From JBCCYM01 sp039190005 (GTDB lineage Bacteria > Pseudomonadota > Gammaproteobacteria > UBA12402): 26,031 nt of DNA. Each line of letters starts with the position of its first letter. Within the stretch, counting starts at the first letter, position 1. The notes under the pieces are model-generated. The model saw only the letters and a list, made by a program, of their open reading frames with translations, was not told where the DNA came from and did no database searches. Positions 7,079-15,629 of the stretch are shown here, in pieces. Location of the stretch: positions 1-26,031 of the forward strand of contig JBCCYM010000018.1 of the NCBI GenBank assembly GCA_039190005.1, in the 5' to 3' direction. The translations under genes were made by a program, and so were the position numbers.

Positions 7079-7597
7079 ATGAAAAAAATAGCCTTATCAA
7101 TGCTGTTATTTATGCTTCCTGGTTTTACCTTAGCAGACTCTTCTTCGAACTATGAAGTCTTTTGCCCTAACTCTCAAATAGAAAATCCCGTGCTTGTTGT
7201 TTCTCAAGAAAATGGTACTGCTGTCGCGAAAAAAATAACTTTCTATGCATATAACTCTAACAACCCTGCTGAAAGAAAAGCGAGTAGCAACCAAAACGCG
7301 GGGCAGAACCTATTAGCTTATTGTAATTATGTGGAAGGAGATAATACAGGAGAATGTGTTAGTGGGTTTTTAAGTATTGCAGGTGAACTTTTTTATTTAA
7401 ACGAGTTAGCTAAGGTTACGTTCAACTATGCTACAGATGCCCAAGGTTTTGCAATGTGTGTATATACAGTTATAGATGAAAGCGGAAATGAAGATACCAT
7501 GAAATTAACTGTTTATACGCCTTATGAAAAAGTTAGCCAATATCGCCTTAATAACGCTAAAACTGGTTTTATTATCACACCATCAGCTAGCTACTAG
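7079..7597 (+). CDS. Small secreted protein of unknown function
   Basis: ATG 7079 is preferred over an upstream in-frame ATG at 7058 because GGGGGA lies just before it and because it begins a textbook signal peptide: MKK, a hydrophobic core, then TLADS with a likely cleavage after LAD or LA at about residue 20. The mature part of about 150 residues has five cysteines (EVFCPN, LLAYCNY, TGECVSG, FAMCVY), which could form disulphides in the periplasm or outside the cell. It recalls small periplasmic proteins of Legionella-type bacteria, but I cannot name a family. It has its own promoter-like sequence and converges with the TetR gene. Confidence 0.7.
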   Translation: MKKIALSMLLFMLPGFTLADSSSNYEVFCPNSQIENPVLVVSQENGTAVAKKITFYAYNSNNPAERKASSNQNAGQNLLAYCNYVEGDNTGECVSGFLSIAGELFYLNELAKVTFNYATDAQGFAMCVYTVIDESGNEDTMKLTVYTPYEKVSQYRLNNAKTGFIITPSASY

Positions 7598-7601
7598 GAA
7601 G

Positions 7602-7644
7602 CGTAACTATTTTATACTCTTATTATTAATAATTAATAGTTACG
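7602..7644. terminator. Inverted repeat between convergent genes, possible bidirectional terminator
   Basis: CGTAACTATT (7602-7611) and AATAGTTACG (7635-7644) are perfect 10-bp complements around a 23-base AT-rich centre. The dyad sits between the stop of the secreted protein gene and the stop of the TetR gene, where a shared terminator would be expected. No strong U tract follows, so termination is tentative. Confidence 0.45.
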
Positions 7645-8263
7645 AATCTCGAATTAAAGTTTTTATTAACAACTGTGCCAACCATTTTTCGTAGTCATCA
7701 GGTTTCCAAGCTTTTTCAATGACAAATAAACGATACATATCTCGACCAGTAAATGCCCATAATATGTCACGCGCTTTAGATAGTGTTATCCCTGCCGTGA
7801 GGTCATTTGCTTTCATCATTGTTTCAATGGTAGCTTTCTGGCGTCGATAGCGTCGTGTTTCGTTGGTTTTTTCAACAGCCTTTAATTCACTGGATAACAT
7901 GGAAGATCCACGGATAATCGCCATTTTCGATCGTTCCGCGTCATAGAGTTGTCGTGTTATTTTCGCGGTGATTTCCAGACGTTTTTTTGCTGATTTTTCT
8001 GCCTTAGACTGCTCAACAAGTTGTTTGAACTGTTCGGCAGGCAGGGCTTCATCCATTAAAGCACGTAGAATACCGCACTTAGACTTAAATTGCGCGTATA
8101 TGGTAGACGCGGAAACATTGGCCGCTTTGGCTAAGTCTTCTATTTTAACCTGCTCCAATCCTTTGGCTTGAAATAGTTTTTCTGCCGCGGCAAGAATACG
8201 TTTTTTGGTGTTAGCGGCTTGCAGCGGTCTAATTTTTGAGTGATAGCTTCGTTTATTCAACAT
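7640..8263 (-). CDS. TetR-family transcriptional regulator
   Basis: A 207-residue protein with an N-terminal TetR helix-turn-helix: KKRILAAAEKLFQAKGLEQVKIEDLAKAANVS followed by STIYAQFKSKCGIL, the recognition helix with its usual Y-x-F-x-S-K. The rest is an all-helical ligand-binding domain without recognisable specificity. ATG 8263 is chosen because it lies in an 11-base overlap with the stop of the upstream NTF2-like gene; a start at 8287 would add eight residues that duplicate another frame of that gene. Neither has a clear ribosome-binding site, so it is probably translated by coupling. It probably controls its own operon, whose first gene is now interrupted. Confidence 0.8.
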   Translation of the reverse strand: MLNKRSYHSKIRPLQAANTKKRILAAAEKLFQAKGLEQVKIEDLAKAANVSASTIYAQFKSKCGILRALMDEALPAEQFKQLVEQSKAEKSAKKRLEITAKITRQLYDAERSKMAIIRGSSMLSSELKAVEKTNETRRYRRQKATIETMMKANDLTAGITLSKARDILWAFTGRDMYRLFVIEKAWKPDDYEKWLAQLLIKTLIRDS

Positions 8264-8609
8264 AATCAGCAAATGGTCGTCCGTCATGAAATACTTCTAT
8301 TTTTTTTATGCGTTCTTGTTGAAACGCCAATAATACCGCGGCCTGGCAAATGCCAATGGGCTCATCAAAATTCATAGTATAAGCCAACATCACTTGATTG
8401 TCCGCGCTGAATTTTTCTCGGATGATAATTCAATTAGCGAAAGAGGCAATCCTAACCGCGGCGTTAAGCACAGCTTCTCTACCCTTCTTTTCGGCAAGTA
8501 GTGTGATCAGTTGAACATCCGGATGCAAGCAGTTTTCCATGCCGGCGGCATCTTGCTTATTCATGGCGGCATAATAATTTTCGGCGATTGCGATATTGTC
8601 TTTGTTCAT
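8253..8609 (-). pseudogene. NTF2/SnoaL-like small protein gene with an internal TGA
   Basis: ATG 8609 is preceded by GAGGAAC. The frame reads a typical NTF2/SnoaL-like start (AENYYAAMNKQDAAGMENCLHPDVQLITLLAEKKGREAVLNA), meets TGA at codon 60 (8432-8430) and continues in the same frame (REKFSADNQVMLAYTMNF, then IKKIEVFHDGRPFADYVE) to TAA at 8253. The full 118 codons match the fold length, and the post-stop part carries the family's closing beta strands. A single nonsense change has split a gene that otherwise looks intact, so the loss is recent. Its stop overlaps the TetR start, implying an operon. Confidence 0.75.
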
Positions 8610-8698
8610 AATGAGTTCCTCATTTAAAAGTTGTTAAGTGTATTAATTATAGTTAACTATATTTAATATGTCAATGATATAATATTATTGTCTTTCGC

Positions 8699-8763
8699 GC
8701 GGTTCCTGAACTTGTCGAAGGAAGGCAAGAAACGCGCCGCCCTTCGATAAACTCAGGAACCGC
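8699..8763. repeat. REP-like hairpin of the TTCGACAAGCTCAGG family
   Basis: Arm 8699-8721 (GCGGTTCCTGAACTTGTCGAAGG is 23 bases; core CTTGTCGAAGG) pairs with arm 8741-8763 at 20 of 23 positions. The CCTGAGCTTGTCGAAGG word is a dispersed palindromic repeat seen in many bacterial genomes. The same family recurs at 20797-20855. It sits between the NTF2-like gene and xthA and may act as a hairpin at transcript ends. Confidence 0.7.
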
Positions 8764-8865
8764 TTACTGATTGTAAACAAGTGTTTCTTAACGAAGCGAA
8801 AAGTGATAAAATGAAGCAGTAATGGCTCAACAGTTCAGGAAAGTGCTATAAAGGAATAAAATTTG

Positions 8866-9651
8866 TCAACAGCAAAAACTTGCCAGTACCGGCGCGTGAT
8901 CCGATGGCCGTTTACGTTTGCGCGGCCGGGTATCAATGACGCACGATTGACAGGTTTGTATCAGCGCGTCATTAGCAAGCATTAAATCAATACGCAGCCC
9001 CGCGTTTTTCCAGAATTGACCGCCGCGATAATCCCACCAGCTGAAACTGTTTTCTTCTTGATCGAAATGACGAAATAAATCTTTCAGTCCCAGTGCCAAT
9101 ATTGTCTTAAGCGCCTGCCGTTCATCATCACTCACTAACACTTTTCCCGTCCATAATGCCGGATCATGGACATCACGATCTTCAGGGGCGATATTAAAAT
9201 CACCGACAACAACAACTTTGGGATACGTCTCAAACGCCTGTCTGATAAAATCTGTCGCGGCACTGAGCCAGCGCAGTTTATACTGATATTTATCCGAACC
9301 GACTGATTGACCATTGGGGACATAAAAATTAATCACTCGAATACCACGCACGGTCGCGCTGATTACTCGGCACTGATCATCGACAAATCCAGGCAAACCA
9401 ACCGTCACATCTTCAGCAATCGCTCGGCTTAAAATGGCGACACCATTAAAGGTTTTTTGACCGGAGAATACCACATGATAGCCAGCCGCTGTGATTTCCG
9501 CTTGTGGGAAATCACAGTCCTGGACTTTAGTTTCTTGCAGCGCGAGCACATCGGCTTGTTGTTGTGCCAGCCAATCTAACAGATGGGGCAAGCGTACCCG
9601 CAGGGAATTGACATTCCAAGTGGCGATTTTTATCGGCGCTGTTTCCGCCAT
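8866..9651 (-). CDS. xthA: Exodeoxyribonuclease III
   Basis: A 261-residue cytoplasmic AP endonuclease / 3'-5' exonuclease of the ExoIII (EEP) superfamily, acting in base-excision repair by cutting at abasic sites and cleaning 3' ends. The active-site signatures run in order: KIATWNVNSLR (metal-site Asn, residues 8-18), LQETKVQD (metal Glu), GDFNIAPEDRDVHDP (catalytic Asp/Asn), LRIDLML, and SDHAPVLA with the catalytic His near the C-terminus. Length matches bacterial ExoIII (about 255-270). Its ATG shares one base with the glnA stop (TAATG), so translation is coupled to glutamine synthetase, an uncommon pairing. Confidence 0.93.
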   Translation of the reverse strand: MAETAPIKIATWNVNSLRVRLPHLLDWLAQQQADVLALQETKVQDCDFPQAEITAAGYHVVFSGQKTFNGVAILSRAIAEDVTVGLPGFVDDQCRVISATVRGIRVINFYVPNGQSVGSDKYQYKLRWLSAATDFIRQAFETYPKVVVVGDFNIAPEDRDVHDPALWTGKVLVSDDERQALKTILALGLKDLFRHFDQEENSFSWWDYRGGQFWKNAGLRIDLMLANDALIQTCQSCVIDTRPRKRKRPSDHAPVLASFCC

Positions 9652-11057
9652 TAGCAGCTGTAGTAGAGATCAAACTCTGAAGGCGAAACCGTCAACTTAA
9701 CTCGAGTGACTTCTTTACGTTTGAGCTCAATATACGCATCAATTAAATCATCGGTAAACACATCGCCCGCTTTAAGAAAATCACGATTTTTATCTAGACA
9801 GATCAGTGATTGTTCCAGTGAACCGCAAATGCTGGGGATATTACCAGCTTCTTCAGGTGGCAAATCATACAAATCTTTATCAATAGGTTCACCGGGCTGA
9901 ATTTTATTTTTAATCCCGTCTAAGCCGGCCATTAGCATCGCTGAAAATATCAGATAAGGATTCCCCGCCGCGTCAGGAAAACGCACTTCAATACGACGCG
10001 TTTTTGGATTGCTGCCATACGGGATACGAATCGCTGCTGAACGGTTACGCGCTGAATACGCTAACATCACTGGTGCTTCAAAACCGGGCACCAAACGGCG
10101 GTAACTGTTGGTAGTCGCGTTGGTAAAGGCGTTGAGCGCTTTCGCGTGTTTCAAAATACCACCGATGTAATGCAATGCCGTTTCTGATAAACCGGCATAC
10201 TTGCTGCCAGAAAACAGGTTATTACCATCTTTCACCAGCGATTGGTGACAGTGCATACCACTCCCATTATCACCGGCCAGTGGTTTTGGCATAAACGTTG
10301 CCGTTTTACCATGTCGGTGAGCGACATTATGCACGACATATTTCAAAATTTGTAACTCATCGGCTTTACAGCACAAGGTATTGAAGCGCGCTGAAATTTC
10401 ATTTTGGTTACCGGTAGCCACTTCATGGTGATGCGTTTCTACTTTTAATCCCATTTGCTCGAGCACAAGACACATTTCCGAGCGAATATTCTGCGAAGAA
10501 TCAACCGGCGGCACAGGGAAATACCCGCCTTTAACCCCCGGACGATGCCCGCGATTACCTTCTTGGTTGCTTTTCGCCGAATTCCAAATCCCTTCCTCTG
10601 TGTCAACAGCAAAGAAAGCGCTGTTAATGGTGTTATTCCAGGAAACACTATCAAAGAGGAAAAATTCAGGTTCAGGACCAAAATAAGCCGCATCAGCAAT
10701 GCCGGTAGATTTGAGGTATTCTTCGGCGCGGTGGGCAATATGGCGCGGATCGCGTTCATAACCAATCATGGTTGAGGGTTCGATCACATCACAACGTAAC
10801 AATAATGTTTTATCCTGAAAGAAAGGGTCAACAATCGCGGTGTCAGGATCCGGCATTAAAATCATATCAGAGGCATTAATCGATTTCCAACCGGCAATGG
10901 ATGAGCCGTCAAACATTTTACCTTCGGCTAAAAAATCCTTGTCAACAATACTTGCCGGCACAGTGACGTGCTGTTCTTTTCCTAAGGTATCGGTGAAGCG
11001 TAAATCAACAAATTTAACGTCTTGATCGTTGATAAAATTTACAATGTCTATAGGCAT
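9651..11057 (-). CDS. glnA: Glutamine synthetase type I (GSI-beta)
   Basis: The 468-residue protein condenses glutamate and ammonia with ATP hydrolysis as a cytoplasmic dodecamer. The beta-grasp domain (KFVDLRFTDTLGKEQH) is followed by FDGSSIAGW, the metal-site GPEPEFFLFD, GYFPVPPVDS, THHHEVATGNQNE, the ATP-site block KPLAGDNGSGMHCHQSL, NSYRRLVPGFEAP and RRIEVRFPD. KDLYDLPPEEA near residue 397 holds the tyrosine adenylylated by GlnE in the GSI-beta class, and the C-terminus EFDLYYSC matches E. coli EFELYYSV. Start ATG 11057 has AGAGGGG upstream. It lies 21 bases after the CDF transporter gene and is coupled to xthA. No glnL/glnG pair follows, so NtrBC genes must lie elsewhere or be absent. 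Confidence 0.96.
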   Translation of the reverse strand: MPIDIVNFINDQDVKFVDLRFTDTLGKEQHVTVPASIVDKDFLAEGKMFDGSSIAGWKSINASDMILMPDPDTAIVDPFFQDKTLLLRCDVIEPSTMIGYERDPRHIAHRAEEYLKSTGIADAAYFGPEPEFFLFDSVSWNNTINSAFFAVDTEEGIWNSAKSNQEGNRGHRPGVKGGYFPVPPVDSSQNIRSEMCLVLEQMGLKVETHHHEVATGNQNEISARFNTLCCKADELQILKYVVHNVAHRHGKTATFMPKPLAGDNGSGMHCHQSLVKDGNNLFSGSKYAGLSETALHYIGGILKHAKALNAFTNATTNSYRRLVPGFEAPVMLAYSARNRSAAIRIPYGSNPKTRRIEVRFPDAAGNPYLIFSAMLMAGLDGIKNKIQPGEPIDKDLYDLPPEEAGNIPSICGSLEQSLICLDKNRDFLKAGDVFTDDLIDAYIELKRKEVTRVKLTVSPSEFDLYYSC

Positions 11058-11078
11058 TTTATTTCCCCTCTGAGCTGG

Positions 11079-12224
11079 TTATTGACTATCGGAGAAGTAT
11101 AGTCTGATTTCTCCAAGATAATCAATAGTATCGGTCACTTTTTTGTAATCAGCACGGAGATTTTTAGGGTCTTGATGCTCTAATATCGACAATGGAAAAA
11201 ACAAATCCACATAGATTTTACCACCTAAATAGTGTAATTGAACGTTTTCCCAGTGTTGAGGCAAACCCAAATGATGACATTGTGCTTGTAAATCGGCGAT
11301 GATTTGAGCGCGATTGGGGAGGTATTTGGAGCTAAGGATATGTTCATCGTCTTCCGCATCGATATGCACCAATACATCAGAAATGTCAAAACCACTGTGT
11401 ACCAACGCCGCGTAGACTTGATCGGCAATATAATGCCCTTCAGAAACACTAAGACGCGCTTCAACCTGGATATGAACATCGGTAAACACCGTATTGCCGA
11501 GGCTTCGGGTACGCAATTGATGAATCGATTTAACACCGGCCACACATTTGATTTTTTCCCTGATTTTTTCTGTTTCTTCCAGCGACAAACCCGTATCGAC
11601 TAATTCTTTAGCGCTAGGCCAAGCCAATTTAATGCCCATTTTAATGATTAAAATAGCGATAATAATCGCGGCGACACTATCTAACCATAAATAAGAGAAT
11701 TTAGCGCCAATGGCGCCAATCAGCACAACCAGTGACGACAGCGCGTCAATGCGATTATGCCAGGCATTACTGCATAGCAAAGACGAGTTAACACGTTTAC
11801 CAACAGCATTTGTAATTTGAAACAACAGTTCATTGGCAAGCACGGAAATCGCCGCCATGATGATGACCATGACATCAGGCATCACATAATCACTGTGAAT
11901 AATATCAAAAACCCCTTGATAAGCGATGATCACACCGATAATCACCAGCACAATCGCCATTAACATGGTGGCTAATGTCTCAATACGACCATGACCGTAA
12001 GGATGATCCTGATCAGGGCTTTGATTACTCGCTTTTGCCGCCAACATCACCATCGTATCAGTAATGACATCAGAAAATGAATGGACACCATCGGCCACCA
12101 ATGCTTGTGAATGCCCGATAAATCCAATTGAGATTTTCGCGATAGCGAGTAAGGAGTTGACAATAATGCCAATAACAGTAACGCGCTTTATTTGCTGATA
12201 GCGATGTTGTTGATCGGTTGTCAT
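11079..12224 (-). CDS. Cation diffusion facilitator (CDF) metal efflux transporter
   Basis: A 381-residue inner-membrane divalent-metal/proton antiporter. Six membrane segments occupy residues about 15-205. The metal site is formed by ADGVHSFSDVITD in helix 2 and AWHNRIDALSS in helix 5 (the HxxxD pair), with the loop motif DHPYGHGRIET between them. The cytoplasmic metallochaperone-like domain follows (IREKIKCVAGVKSIHQLRTR, with VHIQVEA and VLVHIDAEDDEH). The last ~90 residues exceed the roughly 300 of E. coli FieF and form an added C-terminal domain, as in longer CDF members. The Asp/His site fits Zn, Fe or Mn, but the metal is not decided. It is the first gene before glnA and xthA on the same strand. 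Confidence 0.88.
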   Translation of the reverse strand: MTTDQQHRYQQIKRVTVIGIIVNSLLAIAKISIGFIGHSQALVADGVHSFSDVITDTMVMLAAKASNQSPDQDHPYGHGRIETLATMLMAIVLVIIGVIIAYQGVFDIIHSDYVMPDVMVIIMAAISVLANELLFQITNAVGKRVNSSLLCSNAWHNRIDALSSLVVLIGAIGAKFSYLWLDSVAAIIIAILIIKMGIKLAWPSAKELVDTGLSLEETEKIREKIKCVAGVKSIHQLRTRSLGNTVFTDVHIQVEARLSVSEGHYIADQVYAALVHSGFDISDVLVHIDAEDDEHILSSKYLPNRAQIIADLQAQCHHLGLPQHWENVQLHYLGGKIYVDLFFPLSILEHQDPKNLRADYKKVTDTIDYLGEIRLYFSDSQ

Positions 12225-12478
12225 GGATAATTATAACAATAACTGCATGTGATAGATTCTATTTTAAACCGAATTACTATGCCAGATCAAACCAAATAAT
12301 ACCATAGTCGTACGCCTTTATAGAACTCACTTCCTAAAAAATATTGAAATATCATAATGGTAGATATACTATCCTAATTTGAAAGAAAAAACATGATGAT
12401 TTCATAAAAATGCTGTGGTTAAGGTTTCGTTAATGCGGCATTCAGAATGTAAATTGATATTCAAGTTAGGTATTTACT

Positions 12479-14887
12479 ATGATTAAAAGACCATTTTCGA
12501 CACTTATTTCTGCATTATCTTTTGTTGGTATTGTATTACTGTTGAATGGTTGCAGCGGTACTCATGCGCAAAACATACAGACAACGATTACAACCACAGC
12601 GCAAGCTGTTTATGCTTCGCCAAAAGGCCCAGGGGAACCAATTACCATCACACAGGCCTTAGATACGCCACTTGGTCAGGGGGTAACATTATGTAATCCT
12701 CTAGAAATTACGGGTTTACCCTCAGGTACTACAGCTTCGCAAAGCTGTACGAATAATGTTTATACGGTAGTTTTTTCTGGCAATCAAGTATCACCAGCCA
12801 GTCCAGGACAGACTGTCATTAGTATACAATTAGCACGTCAGGACAGCAATGTGATTAATCTACCTTTGGAAGTTGAATATCCAGAGCTTGATATTACTGT
12901 GCCTACGATTACTACTCCAAATGTCCCTGGGACAATAACGTTGACCAATACCAGCAATGTCCCCGCGCAAATTAATGGTCAAGCAATAAGCTCATCAAAT
13001 AATAGTTGGCGCCTTGATAGTTCAGCAAGTACCTGTACCGATATACTTGCGCCTAAAAAATCTTGTGCAACCAAAGCACTCAATAATGGGATATATGAAG
13101 CTGGTGAATTTGCGATTCAGCCGATAGATTCTTGGTACTTAAGTAATCCAACAGCCATGCTTGTTCCGGAAGTACCGGAGACAGATTTTTCGTTTACGGA
13201 ACTGCCGCAAAAACAAAAATCTTCATCACTCTTGCTCGACGAAGATGTTACTTTAACGAATAACTCTGAATTTTCGCTACCAGCTGACGCGATAGAAGCT
13301 GAATTTATTGGCGATTACGGCGATGGTGCTACAACTGTCGGGTGGAATGTGGGTGACTGTCTCACCAATGGTATACATGCTAAGGGCGGTTATTGTACGT
13401 TTCGTGTGAATAGCGAAGATACAACAGGTTTAAGCGGCACCACAGATACATTAAGAGTGCGTAACAACAAAGCGGGAAATACACTTATTGGTGAGCCTGA
13501 ATTTGGCATACCCACTGAGATAATTGCGACCTTATCTGGAGGTGAACGTAAGGGCGCCTATCAACAACTACTGGTTACAGTGAACCATAAGGTTACACTC
13601 GAATCACCAGCCTATGTATTCACAGATAATAATAATGACGGTAACAAATTGATAGAGGTGAAGGAACCGCCATCTGACATTGAGACTGAGGCAGATACCT
13701 GTTCAGGTCAAACGATTTCTGCGGGCGGGCAATGCTATATTTGGCTGCATTCGATTAAACAAAACACGCCAATCTCAAAAGATGTTAAAGTACAAATAGA
13801 AGATGCGAGCAAGGGCAGCAACAAAATTATTAGTGGTTCACAGAGTATTATTGCGTCAACATATCTCTATGCCGGCGGTGATTTTACCAGCGCAGATGGA
13901 AACGATGCTAATTACATTGCCAAGTGGGATGGTAACCACTGGAGCGCGCTTGGTGATGGCATGAATAATTTAGTGCTTGCGCTTGCTGCTGATAGCAATG
14001 GTATTGTTTATGCCGGTGGTCGTTTTACCACAGCGGATGGTGTATCAGCGAACTACATTGCTAAATGGGATGGTAGCAGTTGGAGTGCGCTTGCTGAGGG
14101 TGTAAATAATGCTATTAATGCGCTTGCCACTGATAGTAAGGATAATATTTATGCCGGCGGTCGTTTTACCACAGCGGGGGGTGTATCAGCGAACTACGTT
14201 GCTAAATGGGATGGCAATAGCTGGAGCGCACTTGGCAGTGGTGTTGATAATAACACCTTCTTCCCCTCTGTTTTAGCCCTTGCTGTTGATAGCAGTGATA
14301 ACCTTTATGTCGGGGGTGCTTTTGACATGGCAGGTGGCATGCCAGCCAACTACATTGCTAAATGGGATGGCAATAGTTGGAGCGCACTCGGCGACGGTGC
14401 AAATGATTCTCCTTATGTGCTTGCCACTGATAGTAAGGATAATGTTTATGCCGGCGGTGCTTTTGACACAGTGGGGGGTGTACTAGCTAGCAACATTGCT
14501 AAATGGGATGGCAACAGTTGGAGCGCACTCGGCGACGGTATTGACGGCGGTTTTAAATACGTCGCCGCTATTACTGCCAATAGTCATGACACAATCTATG
14601 TTGGTGGCAGTTTCACCATCGCAGATGGAAGCAGTGCTAATTATATTGCTAAATGGGAGAACGATAGCTGGAGCTCACTCGACAGCGGTATGGATGACGC
14701 CGTTCACACGCTTACCACTGATGGCAACGATGAGGTTTATGCTGGCGGTTATTTTTATACCGCAGGCGGCATGCCAGCCAGATATATTGCTAAATGGGAT
14801 GGCAACAGTTGGAGCGCACTCGGTGATAACAATATAAACAATTATGTAAGCAGCTTAATAATTGCGCCTAGCATTTTGATTCCCTAA
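12479..14887 (+). CDS. Large lipoprotein with a C-terminal seven-repeat (predicted beta-propeller) domain
   Basis: The 802-residue product starts with a lipoprotein signal: basic MIKR, a hydrophobic core and LLLNGC, putting the lipidated Cys at residue 25. Residues about 30-460 form several Ig-like or choice-of-anchor-like beta domains with recurring C...L.P...C pairs (STCTDILAPKKSCAT, GDCLTNGIHAKGGYC, DTCSGQTISAGGQC), plausibly disulphide-bonded. From Tyr462 to the end, seven repeats of 43-52 residues share YAGG-F--AGG---A-YIAKWDGNSWSALG-G; seven copies suggest a closed seven-bladed propeller. Such surface propellers usually bind proteins or sugars. ATG 12479 follows AGTTAGG. It stands alone, divergent from the CDF gene, with an AT-rich promoter region at 12225-12478. 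Confidence 0.8.
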   Translation: MIKRPFSTLISALSFVGIVLLLNGCSGTHAQNIQTTITTTAQAVYASPKGPGEPITITQALDTPLGQGVTLCNPLEITGLPSGTTASQSCTNNVYTVVFSGNQVSPASPGQTVISIQLARQDSNVINLPLEVEYPELDITVPTITTPNVPGTITLTNTSNVPAQINGQAISSSNNSWRLDSSASTCTDILAPKKSCATKALNNGIYEAGEFAIQPIDSWYLSNPTAMLVPEVPETDFSFTELPQKQKSSSLLLDEDVTLTNNSEFSLPADAIEAEFIGDYGDGATTVGWNVGDCLTNGIHAKGGYCTFRVNSEDTTGLSGTTDTLRVRNNKAGNTLIGEPEFGIPTEIIATLSGGERKGAYQQLLVTVNHKVTLESPAYVFTDNNNDGNKLIEVKEPPSDIETEADTCSGQTISAGGQCYIWLHSIKQNTPISKDVKVQIEDASKGSNKIISGSQSIIASTYLYAGGDFTSADGNDANYIAKWDGNHWSALGDGMNNLVLALAADSNGIVYAGGRFTTADGVSANYIAKWDGSSWSALAEGVNNAINALATDSKDNIYAGGRFTTAGGVSANYVAKWDGNSWSALGSGVDNNTFFPSVLALAVDSSDNLYVGGAFDMAGGMPANYIAKWDGNSWSALGDGANDSPYVLATDSKDNVYAGGAFDTVGGVLASNIAKWDGNSWSALGDGIDGGFKYVAAITANSHDTIYVGGSFTIADGSSANYIAKWENDSWSSLDSGMDDAVHTLTTDGNDEVYAGGYFYTAGGMPARYIAKWDGNSWSALGDNNINNYVSSLIIAPSILIP
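13862..14880 (+). repeat. Seven tandem coding repeats of about 130-155 bp (propeller blades)
   Basis: Each unit encodes Y-A/V-GG-x-F near its start and AKWDG-N/S-SWSALG near its middle. Units begin at about Y464 and recur roughly every 45 codons. The DNA of units 2 to 5 and 7 is nearly identical across the AAATGGGATGGCAA segment, so the array could gain or lose blades by recombination. Unit 6 is the most diverged (AKWENDSWSSL). Confidence 0.85.
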
Positions 14888-14911
14888 AAAGACTGACTCT
14901 GATTTAACAAG

Positions 14912-15316
14912 CTAGATCAAAAGAAATATAGTAATACCTAAAGCGATAATGATTGCTGTTAGTGTCAATACCATCCCACCGATACGCATCACACCATTTG
15001 TTTGTCGCATAAAACAGAATAAAATACCATGCATTAACCGTCCCACCGTAAAAATTGCGCCAACTAGATAAAGCAAAACAGAGGACGCATGGTTGAGTTC
15101 AGCTATCAGCATGAGGATTAAAAATAATGGCGCGTATTCAGTTAGATTCGCGTGACCTCGAATGGCACGTTGGAGTATTTTTTCAGGATGTTCGACAGGC
15201 GAAACTCCAAAAAGTTTAGCGACCGGACTACCTCTAAGTATAATGACACGGAAACTTAGAATCACTAACCATATTCCTATAATTACCGCATATAACAGTG
15301 TGATTTTTGTTGGCAC
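14912..15316 (-). CDS. MAPEG-family membrane protein
   Basis: A 134-residue protein with four predicted membrane helices and the MAPEG (eicosanoid and glutathione metabolism) hallmarks: RAIRGHANLTEYAPLFLILMLIAEL in the centre, then GAIFTVGRLMHGI and RIGGMVLT. In bacteria these proteins are usually annotated as glutathione-S-transferase-like inner-membrane proteins, and physiological substrates are mostly unknown. The start is GTG 15316: an in-frame stop lies a few codons upstream and no ATG occurs before the conserved core. No clear ribosome-binding site is seen. It converges with the lipoprotein gene (24-base gap). Confidence 0.8.
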   Translation of the reverse strand: MPTKITLLYAVIIGIWLVILSFRVIILRGSPVAKLFGVSPVEHPEKILQRAIRGHANLTEYAPLFLILMLIAELNHASSVLLYLVGAIFTVGRLMHGILFCFMRQTNGVMRIGGMVLTLTAIIIALGITIFLLI

Positions 15317-15629
15317 TGGTATTTATAACGCCATATTTTTGGTAAAAGTAAAATTATAAAACGTTTAACACTTTAGTATAAAGTCTCTAGGTGAATTGTG
15401 TTAGTCAAAATTGATCTAAGACAATCTTTAGGGTACTTTCTTAAATTAAGCACAAAACAGTTGATTATGATAAACGGATGCCATATTTTATTCAAGCTAA
15501 AAACTGCTGTGGTTTTTAGGTTCAAGCAGGCACGCGTAAAGAAGCGTACTCATAGCTTTGACTTACAAAAATAAAAGGAGGCGCGTAGCGCCCCCCTTTA
15601 TAATGATATTTGAATTGAATGCTATTCAG
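15317..15629. other. Intergenic region holding only a terminator
   Basis: Between the MAPEG start and the stop of the poly-glutamine gene I see an AT-rich stretch that must hold the MAPEG promoter and, at its right end, a strong terminator for the poly-glutamine gene. No further gene is supported. Confidence 0.5.
15573..15600 (-). terminator. Rho-independent terminator of the poly-glutamine protein gene
   Basis: On the minus strand a GC-rich hairpin (GGGGGGCGC stem, short loop, GCGCCTCC) is followed by TTTTATTTTT. It begins about 30 bases after the gene's stop at 15630. Confidence 0.8.

Noticed and set aside
10455..10775. 106-codon plus-strand open frame inside glnA
   Set aside because: It is antisense to strongly conserved glutamine synthetase codons, has no ribosome-binding site and shows no domain; the same holds for the minus-strand alternative frame 10445-10765.
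14280..14837. Two plus-strand frames (14280-14486 and 14496-14837) with repeated LLNGMA..GAHSAT phrases
   Set aside because: The repeats are a frame-shifted echo of the propeller repeats in the lipoprotein gene, not separate genes.
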